A DNA stretch of 64,000 nucleotides from Rhabdonatronobacter sediminivivens (GCF_013415485.1 NZ_JACBXS010000012.1:1-64000); one strand, 5' to 3'. Positions 51,711-60,616 are shown, counted from the first letter of the stretch. Numbers and translations: made by a program. Notes: a model not told the origin generated them from the letters alone.

Positions 51711-52694
51711 ATGCCTATCCACCGCGTCCACCGGCTTCTGGCATCGGCGACGGCCCTGGCCTTCGCTGCGGGCGCCGCCACTGCCGATATCGAAAACTAC
51801 ATGGATTTCTTCGAGCCGCTTCCGGCGCTGCCGCCAATCCCGGCGGATAATTCGCTGACCCCGGAAAAGATCGAACTGGGCAAGATGCTGTTCTTTGAGC
51901 CGCGCATCTCGGCCTCGGGGGTGATCAGCTGCGCCACCTGCCACAACCCGGCGCTGGGCTGGGCCGACCGGATTCCGCGCGCCACCGGCCATGACGGCCA
52001 GGTGGGTGAGCGCAATACCCCCACAGTGCTGAACTCGGGCTTTCTGGAAGCACAGTTCTGGGATGGGCGCGAACCCGATCTTGAAGGCCAGGCCCTGGGT
52101 CCGATCGAGGCCGAGATCGAGATGAACCTCACGCTGGAGGAAGCGATCAACCGGCTGAACGAATTCGCAATCTATCAGGAGCATTTTGCTGCTGCCTTCC
52201 CCGATGATCCGGATCCGATCAACCCGCAGAACGTGGCCCATGCCATTGCCAGCTTCGAGCGGACGCTGAACACGCCCAATTCGCCGCTGGATCGCTTCCT
52301 GGCCGGCGATGTGCAGGCCATGTCCGACCAGCAGGTTGAAGGGATGAAGCTGTTCGTGGATGCCGGCTGTGTTGCCTGCCACAACGGGCCTGCCCTGACC
52401 GACAGCAATTTCCACCGGTTCGAGCTTCCCGGCTCCACCGACGAAGGGCGCTTCGTAGTGACCGGGGATGAGGCCGACATGTTCGCCTTCCGCACGCCGA
52501 CCCTGCGCAATGTGGCCGTGACCTATCCGTATTTCAACAACGGTTCGGTCCCGGGGCTGCATGAGGCGGTGCAGCTGATGGGCCAGCAGATGCTGGGCCA
52601 GGATTTCGCCGAGGATGAGCTGGATGCGCTGGTCGCCTTCATGCACGCCCTGACCGGTGAAATGCCGCGGGTCGAGATCCCGGCGCTGCCCTGA
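51711..52694 (+). CDS. Di-haem cytochrome c peroxidase (CcpA/MauG family)
   Basis: The 327-residue product has a signal peptide cleaved near AATADI and two haem-binding sites: SCATCHNP near residue 77 and GCVACHNG near residue 222. The PLGPIE-like stretch GQALGPIEAEIEMN between them and the late FRTPTLRNVAVTYPYFNNG are family signatures. It should reduce hydrogen peroxide in the periplasm with electrons from cytochrome c or cupredoxin. AAGGAG precedes the ATG. The upstream FNR-like box and the downstream terminator make it a well-defined single-gene unit. Confidence 0.9.
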   Translation: MPIHRVHRLLASATALAFAAGAATADIENYMDFFEPLPALPPIPADNSLTPEKIELGKMLFFEPRISASGVISCATCHNPALGWADRIPRATGHDGQVGERNTPTVLNSGFLEAQFWDGREPDLEGQALGPIEAEIEMNLTLEEAINRLNEFAIYQEHFAAAFPDDPDPINPQNVAHAIASFERTLNTPNSPLDRFLAGDVQAMSDQQVEGMKLFVDAGCVACHNGPALTDSNFHRFELPGSTDEGRFVVTGDEADMFAFRTPTLRNVAVTYPYFNNGSVPGLHEAVQLMGQQMLGQDFAEDELDALVAFMHALTGEMPRVEIPALP

Positions 52695-52727
52695 CAACGT
52701 TGCCCTGACACCGGGCTGAACCCCTTG

Positions 52728-52759
52728 ACCGCCCCTGCCACAGCGCAGGGGCGGTTTTT
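52728..52759 (+). terminator. Rho-independent terminator of the peroxidase gene
   Basis: ACCGCCCCTG (52728-52737) pairs with CAGGGGCGGT (52746-52755) and is followed by TTTTT. It starts 33 bases after the peroxidase stop. Confidence 0.92.
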
Positions 52760-52836
52760 CCGTGCGCTGGCCCCGCGGGGCTTGACCCTGACCCGGACGC
52801 GCCGCAGATACCCTTCAGGGCGAAGGGAACAGGATC

Positions 52837-53070
52837 ATGTCTGATTGGGATCAGGAAATCGACGCGCGCGGGCTGCTCTGCCCGCTGCCGGTTCTGAAGG
52901 CGCGCAAGCGTCTGCGCGCCATGGAGCAGGGCGAGGTTCTGCGGCTGGTGGCCACAGACCCGGCCGCGGTGGTTGATGTGCCCCATTTCTGCGCCGAATC
53001 CGGGCATGAGTTTCTGGGCAGCGCCCCCCTTCAGGATGACGCCACCGCCTATCTGATCCGCCGCATTTGA
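52837..53070 (+). CDS. TusA-like sulfur carrier protein
   Basis: The 77-residue protein is a single SirA/TusA domain with the LLCPLPVLKARK motif, where the cysteine in CPxP accepts and passes on persulfide sulfur. The family serves tRNA thiolation, molybdenum cofactor synthesis and dissimilatory sulfur oxidation. It is about 12 kb from the soxYZ cassette, so no direct link can be claimed. AAGGGAAC precedes the ATG. It is the only gene between the peroxidase and the outer-membrane protein pair. Confidence 0.88.
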   Translation: MSDWDQEIDARGLLCPLPVLKARKRLRAMEQGEVLRLVATDPAAVVDVPHFCAESGHEFLGSAPLQDDATAYLIRRI

Positions 53071-53373
53071 GCCACAGACCCCATGGGATCGCTCCTGCGC
53101 CTCCGACCCATGCTTGACTTGCAAGCATCAAATCCAGCATGGTTTCGAAGACTGCGCAGGGAGTTGCCGCAGGATCTTGAGGCGGGACATCCCATAGAGC
53201 CGAATCAAGGTCGGCGGGCAAAGGCCCTGCAGATGTTGAAACTGGAATGAGTGAGGCCGGAAAAAGACAGTGCTGCGCAGGACCGGCGCCATCCGGAAGG
53301 GTTGGACCCCGGACACCACCCACCTTGCAGCACATCTGTCAGATCCCGAAGCCATGAGGAAATCGGAGCGGAC
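53071..53373. other. Gap before the outer-membrane protein, with a hairpin and a possible 46-codon frame
   Basis: ATGCTTG-acttg-CAAGCAT at 53110-53128 forms a perfect seven-base stem. An open frame 53110-53250 begins on the same ATG and would give a 46-residue protein opening MLDLQASNPAWF and ending ALQMLKLE. Its residue mix looks protein-like, but there is no ribosome site, so translation is doubtful. Confidence 0.3.
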
Positions 53374-54021
53374 ATGCCAATCTACAGGAAATTTCTGACT
53401 GCAGCTCTGGTCACTTGTATGGCTGCGCCACCGGCTCTGGCCGATGATGCTTCCGGCCCTGCCAACCTCGGCATGACGGCGGGCAACAGCACGCAAGCTG
53501 ATATTGCCACGCGCGGGCTGGGCGGCGGCGGCGTGATGCCTGACTGGTCCGGCATCTATGGCGGCGCCTCACTGGGTGCTGGCCGGGCGTCATGGTCGCG
53601 AAGCTCCAGCACCTCGGCCATTGGCAATCTGTTTGCGGTCTATCTTGCCGATATGGGTGATTATGTGGTCGGGGCCGATGCAACCTTCGCTCCTGCAGCG
53701 GTCTTTGGCAGTTTCAGCACCGCGAACGAAGAGCTGCGCGCCGCCTGGGCGATCTATGGCCGGTTTGGCGTGAAGGTCGATGCCGAGGGCCGCACCCTGG
53801 CTTCGGTCGGGTTTGGCCCCAGTTGGGTGCGCACCCGCGATGATGCCGGCGACACCCGCACCTCGGCCGGGGTCAGTGCCGGGCTGGGGCTGGACTACCT
53901 GCTGGACGAAAGCTGGTTGCTGCGGTCTGGCGTGACCTATTCGCGCTTTGGCAGTGTTGGCGCGCGGGGCGACAGGGTAAATTCGGTTTCGGCCCATGTG
54001 GGCGCGGCCTTCCGTTTCTGA
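53374..54021 (+). CDS. Outer-membrane beta-barrel protein (OmpA/opacity-like), paralogue 1
   Basis: The 215-residue product has a signal peptide cleaved near PALADDA, then an 8-stranded-barrel pattern of alternating aromatic/hydrophobic residues (WSGIYGGASLGAG, GDYVVGADATFAP), ending in the terminal phenylalanine of outer-membrane barrels (GAAFRF). It is closely similar to the facing gene at 54119-54778, with shared blocks such as EELRAAW and GPSWVRTRD. GGAGCGG precedes the ATG at 53374. Its role is probably structural or surface-related; no more specific function can be read. Confidence 0.8.
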   Translation: MPIYRKFLTAALVTCMAAPPALADDASGPANLGMTAGNSTQADIATRGLGGGGVMPDWSGIYGGASLGAGRASWSRSSSTSAIGNLFAVYLADMGDYVVGADATFAPAAVFGSFSTANEELRAAWAIYGRFGVKVDAEGRTLASVGFGPSWVRTRDDAGDTRTSAGVSAGLGLDYLLDESWLLRSGVTYSRFGSVGARGDRVNSVSAHVGAAFRF

Positions 54022-54065
54022 CCCCTTGCCACCTGTCACCGGCAACCCGTTTCATCGGCGCACCA

Positions 54066-54099
54066 GAAAGGGGCCAGGGTAATCCCCGGCCCCTTCTTT
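54066..54099. terminator. Bidirectional terminator between the two outer-membrane protein genes
   Basis: AAAGGGGCC pairs with GGCCCCTT across an inner AGGG/CCCC pair, with A-rich and T-rich flanks on opposite sides (GAAAGGGG and CCCCTTCTTT). It can serve both converging genes. Confidence 0.8.
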
Positions 54100-54118
54100 C
54101 ACTGTCACATGGCCCGCT

Positions 54119-54778
54119 TCAGAAGCGGAACGCAGCGCCCACATGCGCGGCCACGGAGTTCACGCTGATGTCGTTGGCGCCCACGCTGCCAAAGCGCGAA
54201 TAGCTCAGCCCCGAACGCAGCATCCAGTTGTCGTCAATCATGTAATCGACCCCGACGCCCGCGGTGACACCCACGGCGGTGTTGCCATCGCCACCGGCAT
54301 CACGGGTGCGCACCCAGCTCGGACCAACACCGACCGAGGCGAGGGTCCGGCCCTCGGCGCCCAACTTGACGCCTGCGCGGCCCACCAGCCCCCAGGCGGC
54401 GCGCAGCTCTTCGCTTGCGGTGCTGAAATCGCCGAACACCGACGCCGGCGCGTAGTTCAGATCCGCGCCGATCACATAGTCGCCCATGTCGAACATGTAG
54501 CCGGCAAAGAGGTTGCCCAGCACATCGCTCGAGGATCCATCATCCCAGGACGCGCGGCCCACGCCAAGCGCCACCCCGGCGTAGCCGCCGGTCCAGTCAA
54601 CCATCGTCGGCACCGGGGCCATCGGCGGAGCTTCGACCACCGGGTCGGCCACGGTCCCCATCTTGGACGCGCTGGAAAGCGCCCCGCCCTCAAGGGTCAG
54701 CGGACCTTCGGCAAGGGCCGGGGCAGCGGCCAGACCCGATGCCAGTGCAATCGTCAGGATTCTGTGTTTCTGTTTCAT
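54119..54778 (-). CDS. Outer-membrane beta-barrel protein (OmpA/opacity-like), paralogue 2
   Basis: The 219-residue product has a signal peptide ending near PALAEGP, a proline-rich spacer (VVEAPPMAPVPTM), and then the same barrel as the facing gene: WTGGYAGVALGVGRASW at the start, GDYVIGADLNYAPASVFG, and the terminal AHVGAAFRF. The two proteins align along the whole barrel. AAGGAGACG before the ATG fixes the start. The tail-to-tail arrangement with a shared terminator suggests an inverted duplication. Confidence 0.82.
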   Translation of the reverse strand: MKQKHRILTIALASGLAAAPALAEGPLTLEGGALSSASKMGTVADPVVEAPPMAPVPTMVDWTGGYAGVALGVGRASWDDGSSSDVLGNLFAGYMFDMGDYVIGADLNYAPASVFGDFSTASEELRAAWGLVGRAGVKLGAEGRTLASVGVGPSWVRTRDAGGDGNTAVGVTAGVGVDYMIDDNWMLRSGLSYSRFGSVGANDISVNSVAAHVGAAFRF

Positions 54779-55107
54779 GACCGTCTCCTTAGTCAAAACC
54801 GTAACCCTAAACACGGGACATCCGGTCAGGGTTCCAACGCGTTGTTCCCATGCGCAAGATGTTGCCAATATCACACCGCACCGACCTCCCTGCGAAACGC
54901 ATTTCCGTGATCGGTGGCGCAGGGATCGCGGCAGAGCATCAGCCCCGGGCCGAACTAGCTGCAAGCTTATGAAAGAAAATCATAATTTCCGGAGGCGCAC
55001 CCCCAGGGCCGTCGGCGTTTCGTTGCCGAAACCCCGGACATGTCGCCGGTGAAGGCGGAAAAGCCCCGTCGGGCGTGGAACCGGCAGGGATCGGCGGCGC
55101 AATCCGC
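54779..55107. other. Upstream region of the second outer-membrane gene, nothing further recognised
   Basis: The region holds the promoter of the minus-strand outer-membrane gene. An AT-rich segment (54965-55000) is the only compositional feature. No gene or terminator for the Ddl-like operon is evident. Confidence 0.4.
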
Positions 55108-56268
55108 TCAGCGTGGCAGCAGCCAGGCGCCCTGCGGCACCGGATCGTCGAATCGTTTGACGGACGCGCCCATCGCTTCATCCACCAGATGGGCGATCAG
55201 TTCGGGGTACAACAGCGGCACCTCGGCCGCTTCCCACAGGAAGAAGCCATAGGAGCCGGGGATGGGGTTGATCTCGTTGAACCACAGCTCTCCGGTGGCG
55301 CGGTTGCACATGAAATCGATGCGCGGCGCCCCGCGCGCGCCCAGGATCAGAAAGGCGCGGCGGGAATAGTCCAGGATCCGCGCCTTCAGATCGGCGGGCA
55401 GGTCGGGGTTGATCTCACGCGTGAGCGAGAGCATCCCCTCGGAGGGCAGCGCCCCCTTGGTCCCGCCCGAGGACAGGTATTTCTCACGGAAATCCAGCAG
55501 TTCGGCGCCGGATTTGGGTTGTTCGATGGCGGAAAACACCACCTCGCCGCCGCGCCACATCATGGCGATGTTGTATTCCACCAGATTGGGCACCTGCGGT
55601 TCGATCAGCGCAAGGTCATCCTGGCGCAGCACATATTCCAGCAGTGCCGGGATATCTGCCCGGGTCTTTGCCAGCCCCACCCCGATGGACGATCCCAGAT
55701 TCGCGGGCTTCACCACCACCGGCAGGCCCAGCTTCGCCTCAACCTCGTCCAGAACCGCGCCCATGTTCCCGCGCTGGTGGCGGTTGACGGCGACACTGTC
55801 CAGCACATTCACACCGACGGATTTCACCAGCGTCTTGGTGGCATCCTTGCGCATGGCGATGGCCGAGCCCGAGGCCGAAAACCCCGTCACCGGCACGCCG
55901 ATCAGTTCCAGCATCCCATGAATGCGCCCGTCTTCGCCAAAGGGGCCGTGGAAAACGGGCAGCGCACAATCCACGGGCAGGCGCAGCCCCTTGCCCAGCA
56001 ATTCCGGCCCCTCATCGCCCCAGTTGAACCGCACTTCGCGCAGACCACCGGGGCGCGGGCGGAACGCCGAGACGTCACGCAGGCGCGGGCCGGTGAACAG
56101 CCGGTTTTCGAAATCCATATAGACGGGGATGACGTTGATCGCCCGCGCGTCAGCCGCATCCATCAACTGCTGCGCACTGACCACGCTGACGTCATGCTCC
56201 TGGCTGGCGCCGCCAAAGATCACCGCAACGTTGCGCCGCCCGTCGCGCCCTGCTTCCGCCCCGATCAC
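55108..56268 (-). CDS. D-alanine--D-alanine ligase-like ATP-grasp enzyme
   Basis: The 386-residue product is an ATP-grasp ligase with Ddl motifs: VAVIFGGASQEHDVSVVS at the start, HGPFGEDGRIHGMLEL, VVVKPANLGSSIGVG for ATP, and the metal-binding FNEINPIPGSYGFFLWE. Ddl joins two D-alanines for peptidoglycan. This copy is longer than typical Ddl and lies in an operon with a membrane-anchored Mur ligase, so it may be a specialised second copy. Its start overlaps the stop of the Mur ligase gene (ATGA). Confidence 0.82.
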   Translation of the reverse strand: MIGAEAGRDGRRNVAVIFGGASQEHDVSVVSAQQLMDAADARAINVIPVYMDFENRLFTGPRLRDVSAFRPRPGGLREVRFNWGDEGPELLGKGLRLPVDCALPVFHGPFGEDGRIHGMLELIGVPVTGFSASGSAIAMRKDATKTLVKSVGVNVLDSVAVNRHQRGNMGAVLDEVEAKLGLPVVVKPANLGSSIGVGLAKTRADIPALLEYVLRQDDLALIEPQVPNLVEYNIAMMWRGGEVVFSAIEQPKSGAELLDFREKYLSSGGTKGALPSEGMLSLTREINPDLPADLKARILDYSRRAFLILGARGAPRIDFMCNRATGELWFNEINPIPGSYGFFLWEAAEVPLLYPELIAHLVDEAMGASVKRFDDPVPQGAWLLPR

Positions 56269-57821
56269 AGCAGCCGCCTTTCTTCCAGAATGTCGGGCAG
56301 ATCGTTTTCATAGAGGATCACATCCTCGGGCGCGGCACCTTTGAGCGCCGCGCGCGCGCTGCCGAGCGTATCCGCGCCATGAACCGTTGCGCCCCCCGCC
56401 TTGGCCGCCTGCACGAAACTGGCGATCCGCCCGGGGTTGACCGCGTGAATCTCGTCGCAGCAGTCCGCCGCCAGCGCGCCCAGACGCGCGTGGACGCGCT
56501 CATGCTCCAGCCCCAGCTCCACGATCCCCGGCGTGACCAGGATCGCCCGCCCGCCGCGCTGGTCGGCCACCTGCCGCAGCACCCGCAGCGCATTGGCAAA
56601 GCCGGTTTCGTTGGAGTTGAACGCATCATCCAGCACCAGCGGCTGGCCCGGGGCTTCGCGCTTCTGCAACCGGTGGGGCACCTGCTCCACCACCCGCGTG
56701 ACCAGCGGCAGGCGTTCGATGACCGATGGATCAAGCCGCGCGGCCAGCGCCACCGCCAGCGCGGAATTCAGGATGTTGTGCTCGCCCAGCAGCGGCAGGG
56801 CGTAGGCGATGTCCAGCCCCCCGCCCGAGAGCGTGATCTGCCAGTCGCTGCCCTGCAGTTCCGCCGCCACCGCCACGTCGCCGCCTTCGCCTACGGTCAG
56901 GACATGGTCCGGGTGGGCGGCTTTCAGCTTGGCAAAGGGGTCATGGGCCAGCAGCTCGGCGTTGATGACCGCCAGCCCGCCCGATGCGCAAACAGCCTCG
57001 ACCAGTTCGGACTTGGCCTGCGCCACAGCTTCCAGCGAGCCGAACCGCTCCATATGCGCCGCGCCCACGGCAGTGACGATCCCGTAGCGCGGGCGCACGA
57101 AATCGCACAGACGGCGGACCGAGCCGATGCCGTAGGCCCCCATCTCGGCCACGAAATAGCGGTGGGCGGGTTGCAGCCGCTGGCGGATGTGGCGGGTCAG
57201 GCCCAGTTCGGTGTTGATGGACCCGCGGCTGTAGAAGACCGGGCCCGAAAGCTCCAGCAACTCGGCCAGGATATGCTTCACCGTGGTCTTGCCGAACGAC
57301 CCGGTGATGCCGATTCGCACCGGGTCCAGCCGTTCCAGCTTCGCACGCGCCGCGGCGACATAGCGGCGGTTGATCCGCGTCTGATACGGGTTCAGCAGGG
57401 CGTTGGCGGCGATCAACTGCAGCGGCAGCAGGTGCAGCATAACCACGGCCAGAAGCGGATGCACCAGCGCCAGCGCCAGGACCGGCAGCGACATCAGCCG
57501 GGCCAGCGCCTGGATGCGCCAGGCCCGGTCGGTCATGACCAGCGGCTTCTTCCACTTGTAGCGCGCCTCGTCCCACGCAATGCCCGCCAGCGCCGCCGCC
57601 GCCAGCAGCAGCAGCACCGCCCACAGCCCCGTGGCCAGCCCCAGAACCAGCGCAACCGCAACGACGCCAGTGGCCCGCAGATCATAGAGCCGCACGCGCG
57701 GGATTGCGGCCAGAAAGCGGCGGGTGGCGTATTCCTCCTGCTGGAAATAGGCCATGAGCGTGTCCAGCCGCACCAGCACCAGCGCCACCAGCGCGATCAC
57801 AAAGGCCAGTTCCGCGATCAT
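56265..57821 (-). CDS. Membrane-anchored Mur ligase (MurF-like)
   Basis: The 518-residue protein is a Mur ligase with an added membrane domain. Residues about 1-150 have four to five hydrophobic segments. The ligase part starts with the P-loop RIGITGSFGKTTVKHIL (about residues 180-195), then VAEMGAYGIGSV, a central-domain GEHNILNSALAVALA and a C-terminal domain with LDDAFNSNETGFANAL. MurF adds D-Ala-D-Ala to UDP-MurNAc-tripeptide, but ordinary MurF is soluble. The starts and stops overlap those of its neighbours on both sides, so the three genes form one unit with the Ddl-like ligase. Confidence 0.85.
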   Translation of the reverse strand: MIAELAFVIALVALVLVRLDTLMAYFQQEEYATRRFLAAIPRVRLYDLRATGVVAVALVLGLATGLWAVLLLLAAAALAGIAWDEARYKWKKPLVMTDRAWRIQALARLMSLPVLALALVHPLLAVVMLHLLPLQLIAANALLNPYQTRINRRYVAAARAKLERLDPVRIGITGSFGKTTVKHILAELLELSGPVFYSRGSINTELGLTRHIRQRLQPAHRYFVAEMGAYGIGSVRRLCDFVRPRYGIVTAVGAAHMERFGSLEAVAQAKSELVEAVCASGGLAVINAELLAHDPFAKLKAAHPDHVLTVGEGGDVAVAAELQGSDWQITLSGGGLDIAYALPLLGEHNILNSALAVALAARLDPSVIERLPLVTRVVEQVPHRLQKREAPGQPLVLDDAFNSNETGFANALRVLRQVADQRGGRAILVTPGIVELGLEHERVHARLGALAADCCDEIHAVNPGRIASFVQAAKAGGATVHGADTLGSARAALKGAAPEDVILYENDLPDILEERRLL

Positions 57822-58600
57822 GGCGCCACCTGCGCGACCAGTTTCTCCTTCACCGCCAGCGCAATCTGATGCCGCCCCCGGTCCAGCACCGAGATATGAT
57901 CGCATGGATCAAGCTGCACATACTCTGCCCCGGGGATTGCATTGGCCATGCGCCGTCCCAGGTCCGGCGGGGTCTCAGTGTCGCGCCCGCCATAGATCAG
58001 GGTGACGGGCAGGTTGATCCGGCGCAAATCCGCGCTCTGATCCTCGGCGATGGTTTTCAGGAAGATATCGCGCAGCCCGTCGCGGCGGCTTTGCACATAA
58101 TCGGGGCTGCCGAAACGGTCCTCCAGCGCCTCCAGCGCCGCCTGATCGGTAGCGCGCGCCTTCAACCGCCGGAATTGCCGGGACCGCCAGCGCCCGCGCA
58201 GCTGCTCCACCAGCGGCTGCGCCCGCGGGATACCCGCGGCGGCCACCAGCACCAGCCCCGTCAGCAGATCAGGGTGCCGCACCGCCAGCCGCAGCCCGAT
58301 TCGCCCGCCAAAGGAATGCCCCACCCAGACCACCGGACCATCAACCAGCCCCCCGCGCAGGGCCTCTGCCATGGCATCGGCGTAATCGCCCGTGTCCCAG
58401 GCGGCTTCGGGGCGCGGTGTGGCCCCGAAGCCCGGCAGATCCGGCAGGACCGCGCGCGCCACCGGCGCTAATGCCTCGGCCGTGGGGATGAAATCGCGGT
58501 GGCTGCGCCCCCAGCCATGGGCAAACACCACGCCCGGCGCGCCCCTGCGCCCGATGGCAATGTGGTGCATGGCCGGAGCCTGAGCCGGGGGGTGTGACAT
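57818..58600 (-). CDS. Alpha/beta hydrolase
   Basis: The 260-residue product has the hydrolase fold with the nucleophile elbow GHSFGG, oxyanion-side HGWGRSH, the acid in GGRDTETPP and the histidine in CDHISVL. It has no signal peptide. Its stop overlaps the Mur ligase start (ATGA), making it the first gene of the three-gene operon. The substrate is unknown; an esterase or amidase acting on a cell-wall intermediate is only a guess. Confidence 0.82.
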   Translation of the reverse strand: MSHPPAQAPAMHHIAIGRRGAPGVVFAHGWGRSHRDFIPTAEALAPVARAVLPDLPGFGATPRPEAAWDTGDYADAMAEALRGGLVDGPVVWVGHSFGGRIGLRLAVRHPDLLTGLVLVAAAGIPRAQPLVEQLRGRWRSRQFRRLKARATDQAALEALEDRFGSPDYVQSRRDGLRDIFLKTIAEDQSADLRRINLPVTLIYGGRDTETPPDLGRRMANAIPGAEYVQLDPCDHISVLDRGRHQIALAVKEKLVAQVAP

Positions 58601-58712
58601 GCCTGATCCTTCTGCCGCCCCCTCGTTACTGCTCGGGCGGGGCGTTTGGCGAAGTATGCGCTCGGCCCTGCGGGCAATTCAACCCCCCATCCAACCCAAA
58701 GCCGCGCGTGGC

Positions 58713-59870
58713 TCAGGCCGCCTTGCGCGCCGCCATCGCCCCGGCAAAGCGTTCGAAGAGGTAATAGCTGTCTTGCGGGCCGGGGCTTGCCTCGGGGTGA
58801 TACTGCACCGAAAACACCGGCCGGTCGGCAAGCCTGATCCCGCAGTTGGACCCGTCAAACAGGCTGACATGGGTTTCCAGCACGCCGTCGGGCAGGGTCT
58901 GGCTGTCCACGGTGAAGCCGTGGTTCATACTGGTGATCTCCACCTTGCCGGTCTCCAGGTCCTTGACCGGGTGGTTGGCGCCGTGGTGGCCGTGGTTCAT
59001 CTTCACCGTGCGGGCCCCCAGCGCCAGTGCCAGCATCTGATGGCCCAGGCAGATGCCGAACACCGGCAGGTCGCGCTCCAGAACGCCGCGGATCATCGGC
59101 ACCGCATAATCGCCCGTGGCCGCCGGATCGCCCGGGCCGTTGGACAGGAACACACCATCGGGGTTCAGCGCCAGCACTTCCTCGGCGGTGGCGGTGGCGG
59201 GCAGGACCGTGACCTCGCATCCTGCGCTGGCCAGGCAACGCAGGATGTTGCGCTTCGCACCATAATCAATGGCCACAACGCGGTGCTGCGGAGCGGTTTG
59301 CGGCTGATACCCCTCAGGCCATGCCCAGCGCATCTCATCCCAGCGGTAGCTTTGCGCGCAGGTCACCTCGCGCGCCAGATCCAGCCCCACCAGTCCGCTC
59401 CAACCGCGGGCCCTTGCCACCAGCGCCTCGATGTCAAAGCGGCCTTCGGGGTCATGGGCCAGCGCCACATGGGGCGCGCCCTGCTGCCGGATGGCCCGCG
59501 TCAGGCGCCGCGTATCCACCCCGCCAATGCCGATCCGCCCGCGTTTTTCCAGCCAGTCCACCAGATGCCCGGCCGCGCGCCAGTTCGAAGGCTCGGTCGG
59601 ATCCCATTTCACCACCATCCCTGCCGCCACGGGGTCAGCGGTTTCGTCATCCTCGGGGTTGACGCCGACATTGCCCACATGGGGAAAGGTGAAGGTCACC
59701 ACCTGCCCGGCGTAGGAGGGGTCGGTCATGATCTCCTGATAGCCGGTCATTGCGGTGTTGAAGCACAGTTCGGCCACAGTCTCGCCGGTGGCGCCGAAAC
59801 CATGCCCGTAGAAGAGTGTCCCGTCCGCCAGGGCAAGGCAGGCGGTCGGTCTGGAAGCTGTGGCAGCCAT
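58713..59870 (-). CDS. carA: Carbamoyl-phosphate synthase small (glutaminase) subunit
   Basis: CarA hydrolyses glutamine and delivers ammonia to CarB for arginine and pyrimidine synthesis. The 385-residue product has the N-terminal interaction domain (GYQEIMTDPSYAGQ) and a class I amidotransferase with the nucleophile cysteine in VFGICLGHQ (about residue 274), plus MNHGFTVD and the terminal QYHPEASPGP histidine and glutamate. GAGGG precedes the start at 59870; the extension to 59927 is dispensable. It is divergent from the YqeY gene, and carB is not adjacent. Confidence 0.96.
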   Translation of the reverse strand: MAATASRPTACLALADGTLFYGHGFGATGETVAELCFNTAMTGYQEIMTDPSYAGQVVTFTFPHVGNVGVNPEDDETADPVAAGMVVKWDPTEPSNWRAAGHLVDWLEKRGRIGIGGVDTRRLTRAIRQQGAPHVALAHDPEGRFDIEALVARARGWSGLVGLDLAREVTCAQSYRWDEMRWAWPEGYQPQTAPQHRVVAIDYGAKRNILRCLASAGCEVTVLPATATAEEVLALNPDGVFLSNGPGDPAATGDYAVPMIRGVLERDLPVFGICLGHQMLALALGARTVKMNHGHHGANHPVKDLETGKVEITSMNHGFTVDSQTLPDGVLETHVSLFDGSNCGIRLADRPVFSVQYHPEASPGPQDSYYLFERFAGAMAARKAA

Positions 59871-60046
59871 GGGAGGGCCCTCATCTGGGATTTGCCGGAA
59901 ACTACTGCCGCAGCGCAGCAGAATCAAGTCAAACCGAAATCTGGATTATCACGCCATTTCAATAACTTGCGCATATGTGAACCGGGATTGCCGGCGCCTG
60001 CGGCACAGGATATGGTGCAGCTTTCCACTGCAACCCGGAGAAGCCC
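59871..60046. promoter_or_regulatory. Divergent carA/yqeY promoter region
   Basis: The 176-base gap is less GC-rich than average, with AT-rich patches (59925-59990). It must carry both promoters, but I cannot assign hexamers or an attenuator with confidence. Confidence 0.35.
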
Positions 60047-60508
60047 ATGTCCCTGCGCGACCGCCTTGCCTCCGATCTCAAGTCCGCGATGAAGGCACGG
60101 GACAGCAAACGCCTGTCCACCCTGCGCCTGATCAGCGCCGCGATCAAGGACCGCGATATCGCCGCGCGCAGCGCGGGTGACGAAAATCTGGTCCCGGAGT
60201 CGGAGATCAGGGCCATCCTGGCGCGGATGCTGAAACAGCGCACCGAAAGCGCGCGCACCTATGAAGAGGCCGGACGCCTGGAACTGGCCCAGGAAGAACG
60301 TGACGAGATCGAAGTCATCGAGTCCTACCTGCCCAAACAGATGGATCAGGACACCATCGCCCGCGCCATCGACACCGAGATCGCGGCACTCGGGGCAAGC
60401 TCCATCCGCGACATGGGTCGCGTCATGGCGGCGATGAAGGAAAAATACGCGGGCCAGATGGATTTTGCCCAGGTCGGCCCAATGGTCAAGGCACGGCTGA
60501 GCGTCTGA
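60047..60508 (+). CDS. GatB/YqeY domain protein
   Basis: The 153-residue alpha-helical protein matches the YqeY family along its length: SLRDRLASDLKSAMKARD at the start, the QRTESARTYEEAGR helix and the IESYLPKQM linker before the GatB-like tail domain. The domain resembles the tRNA-binding tail of GatB, but a defined reaction is not known. CGGAGAAG stands before the ATG. It is divergent from carA, a common order in related bacteria. Confidence 0.92.
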   Translation: MSLRDRLASDLKSAMKARDSKRLSTLRLISAAIKDRDIAARSAGDENLVPESEIRAILARMLKQRTESARTYEEAGRLELAQEERDEIEVIESYLPKQMDQDTIARAIDTEIAALGASSIRDMGRVMAAMKEKYAGQMDFAQVGPMVKARLSV

Positions 60509-60534
60509 GGCGACACGCGCCCCGCGCGCGCAAC

Positions 60535-60616
60535 AGCGGCGCGCGCCCGCGCGCCGCCCGGCCCAACGGGAGGGGGTGCATCTTCGATGCATCCCCGACG
60601 GGCGGGAGCCCCCCTC
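60535..60616 (-). repeat. GC-rich palindromic intergenic repeat, copy 4 (reverse orientation)
   Basis: In reverse relative to the other copies: a GCGGCGCGC/GCGCGCCGC hairpin, GGCCCAACGGGAGG (inverse of the core), GGGTGCATC-ttc-GATGCATCCCC, and the border GACGGGCGGGAGCCCCCC. It lies 26 bases after the yqeY stop and probably also serves as a 3' stem-loop. Confidence 0.7.
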
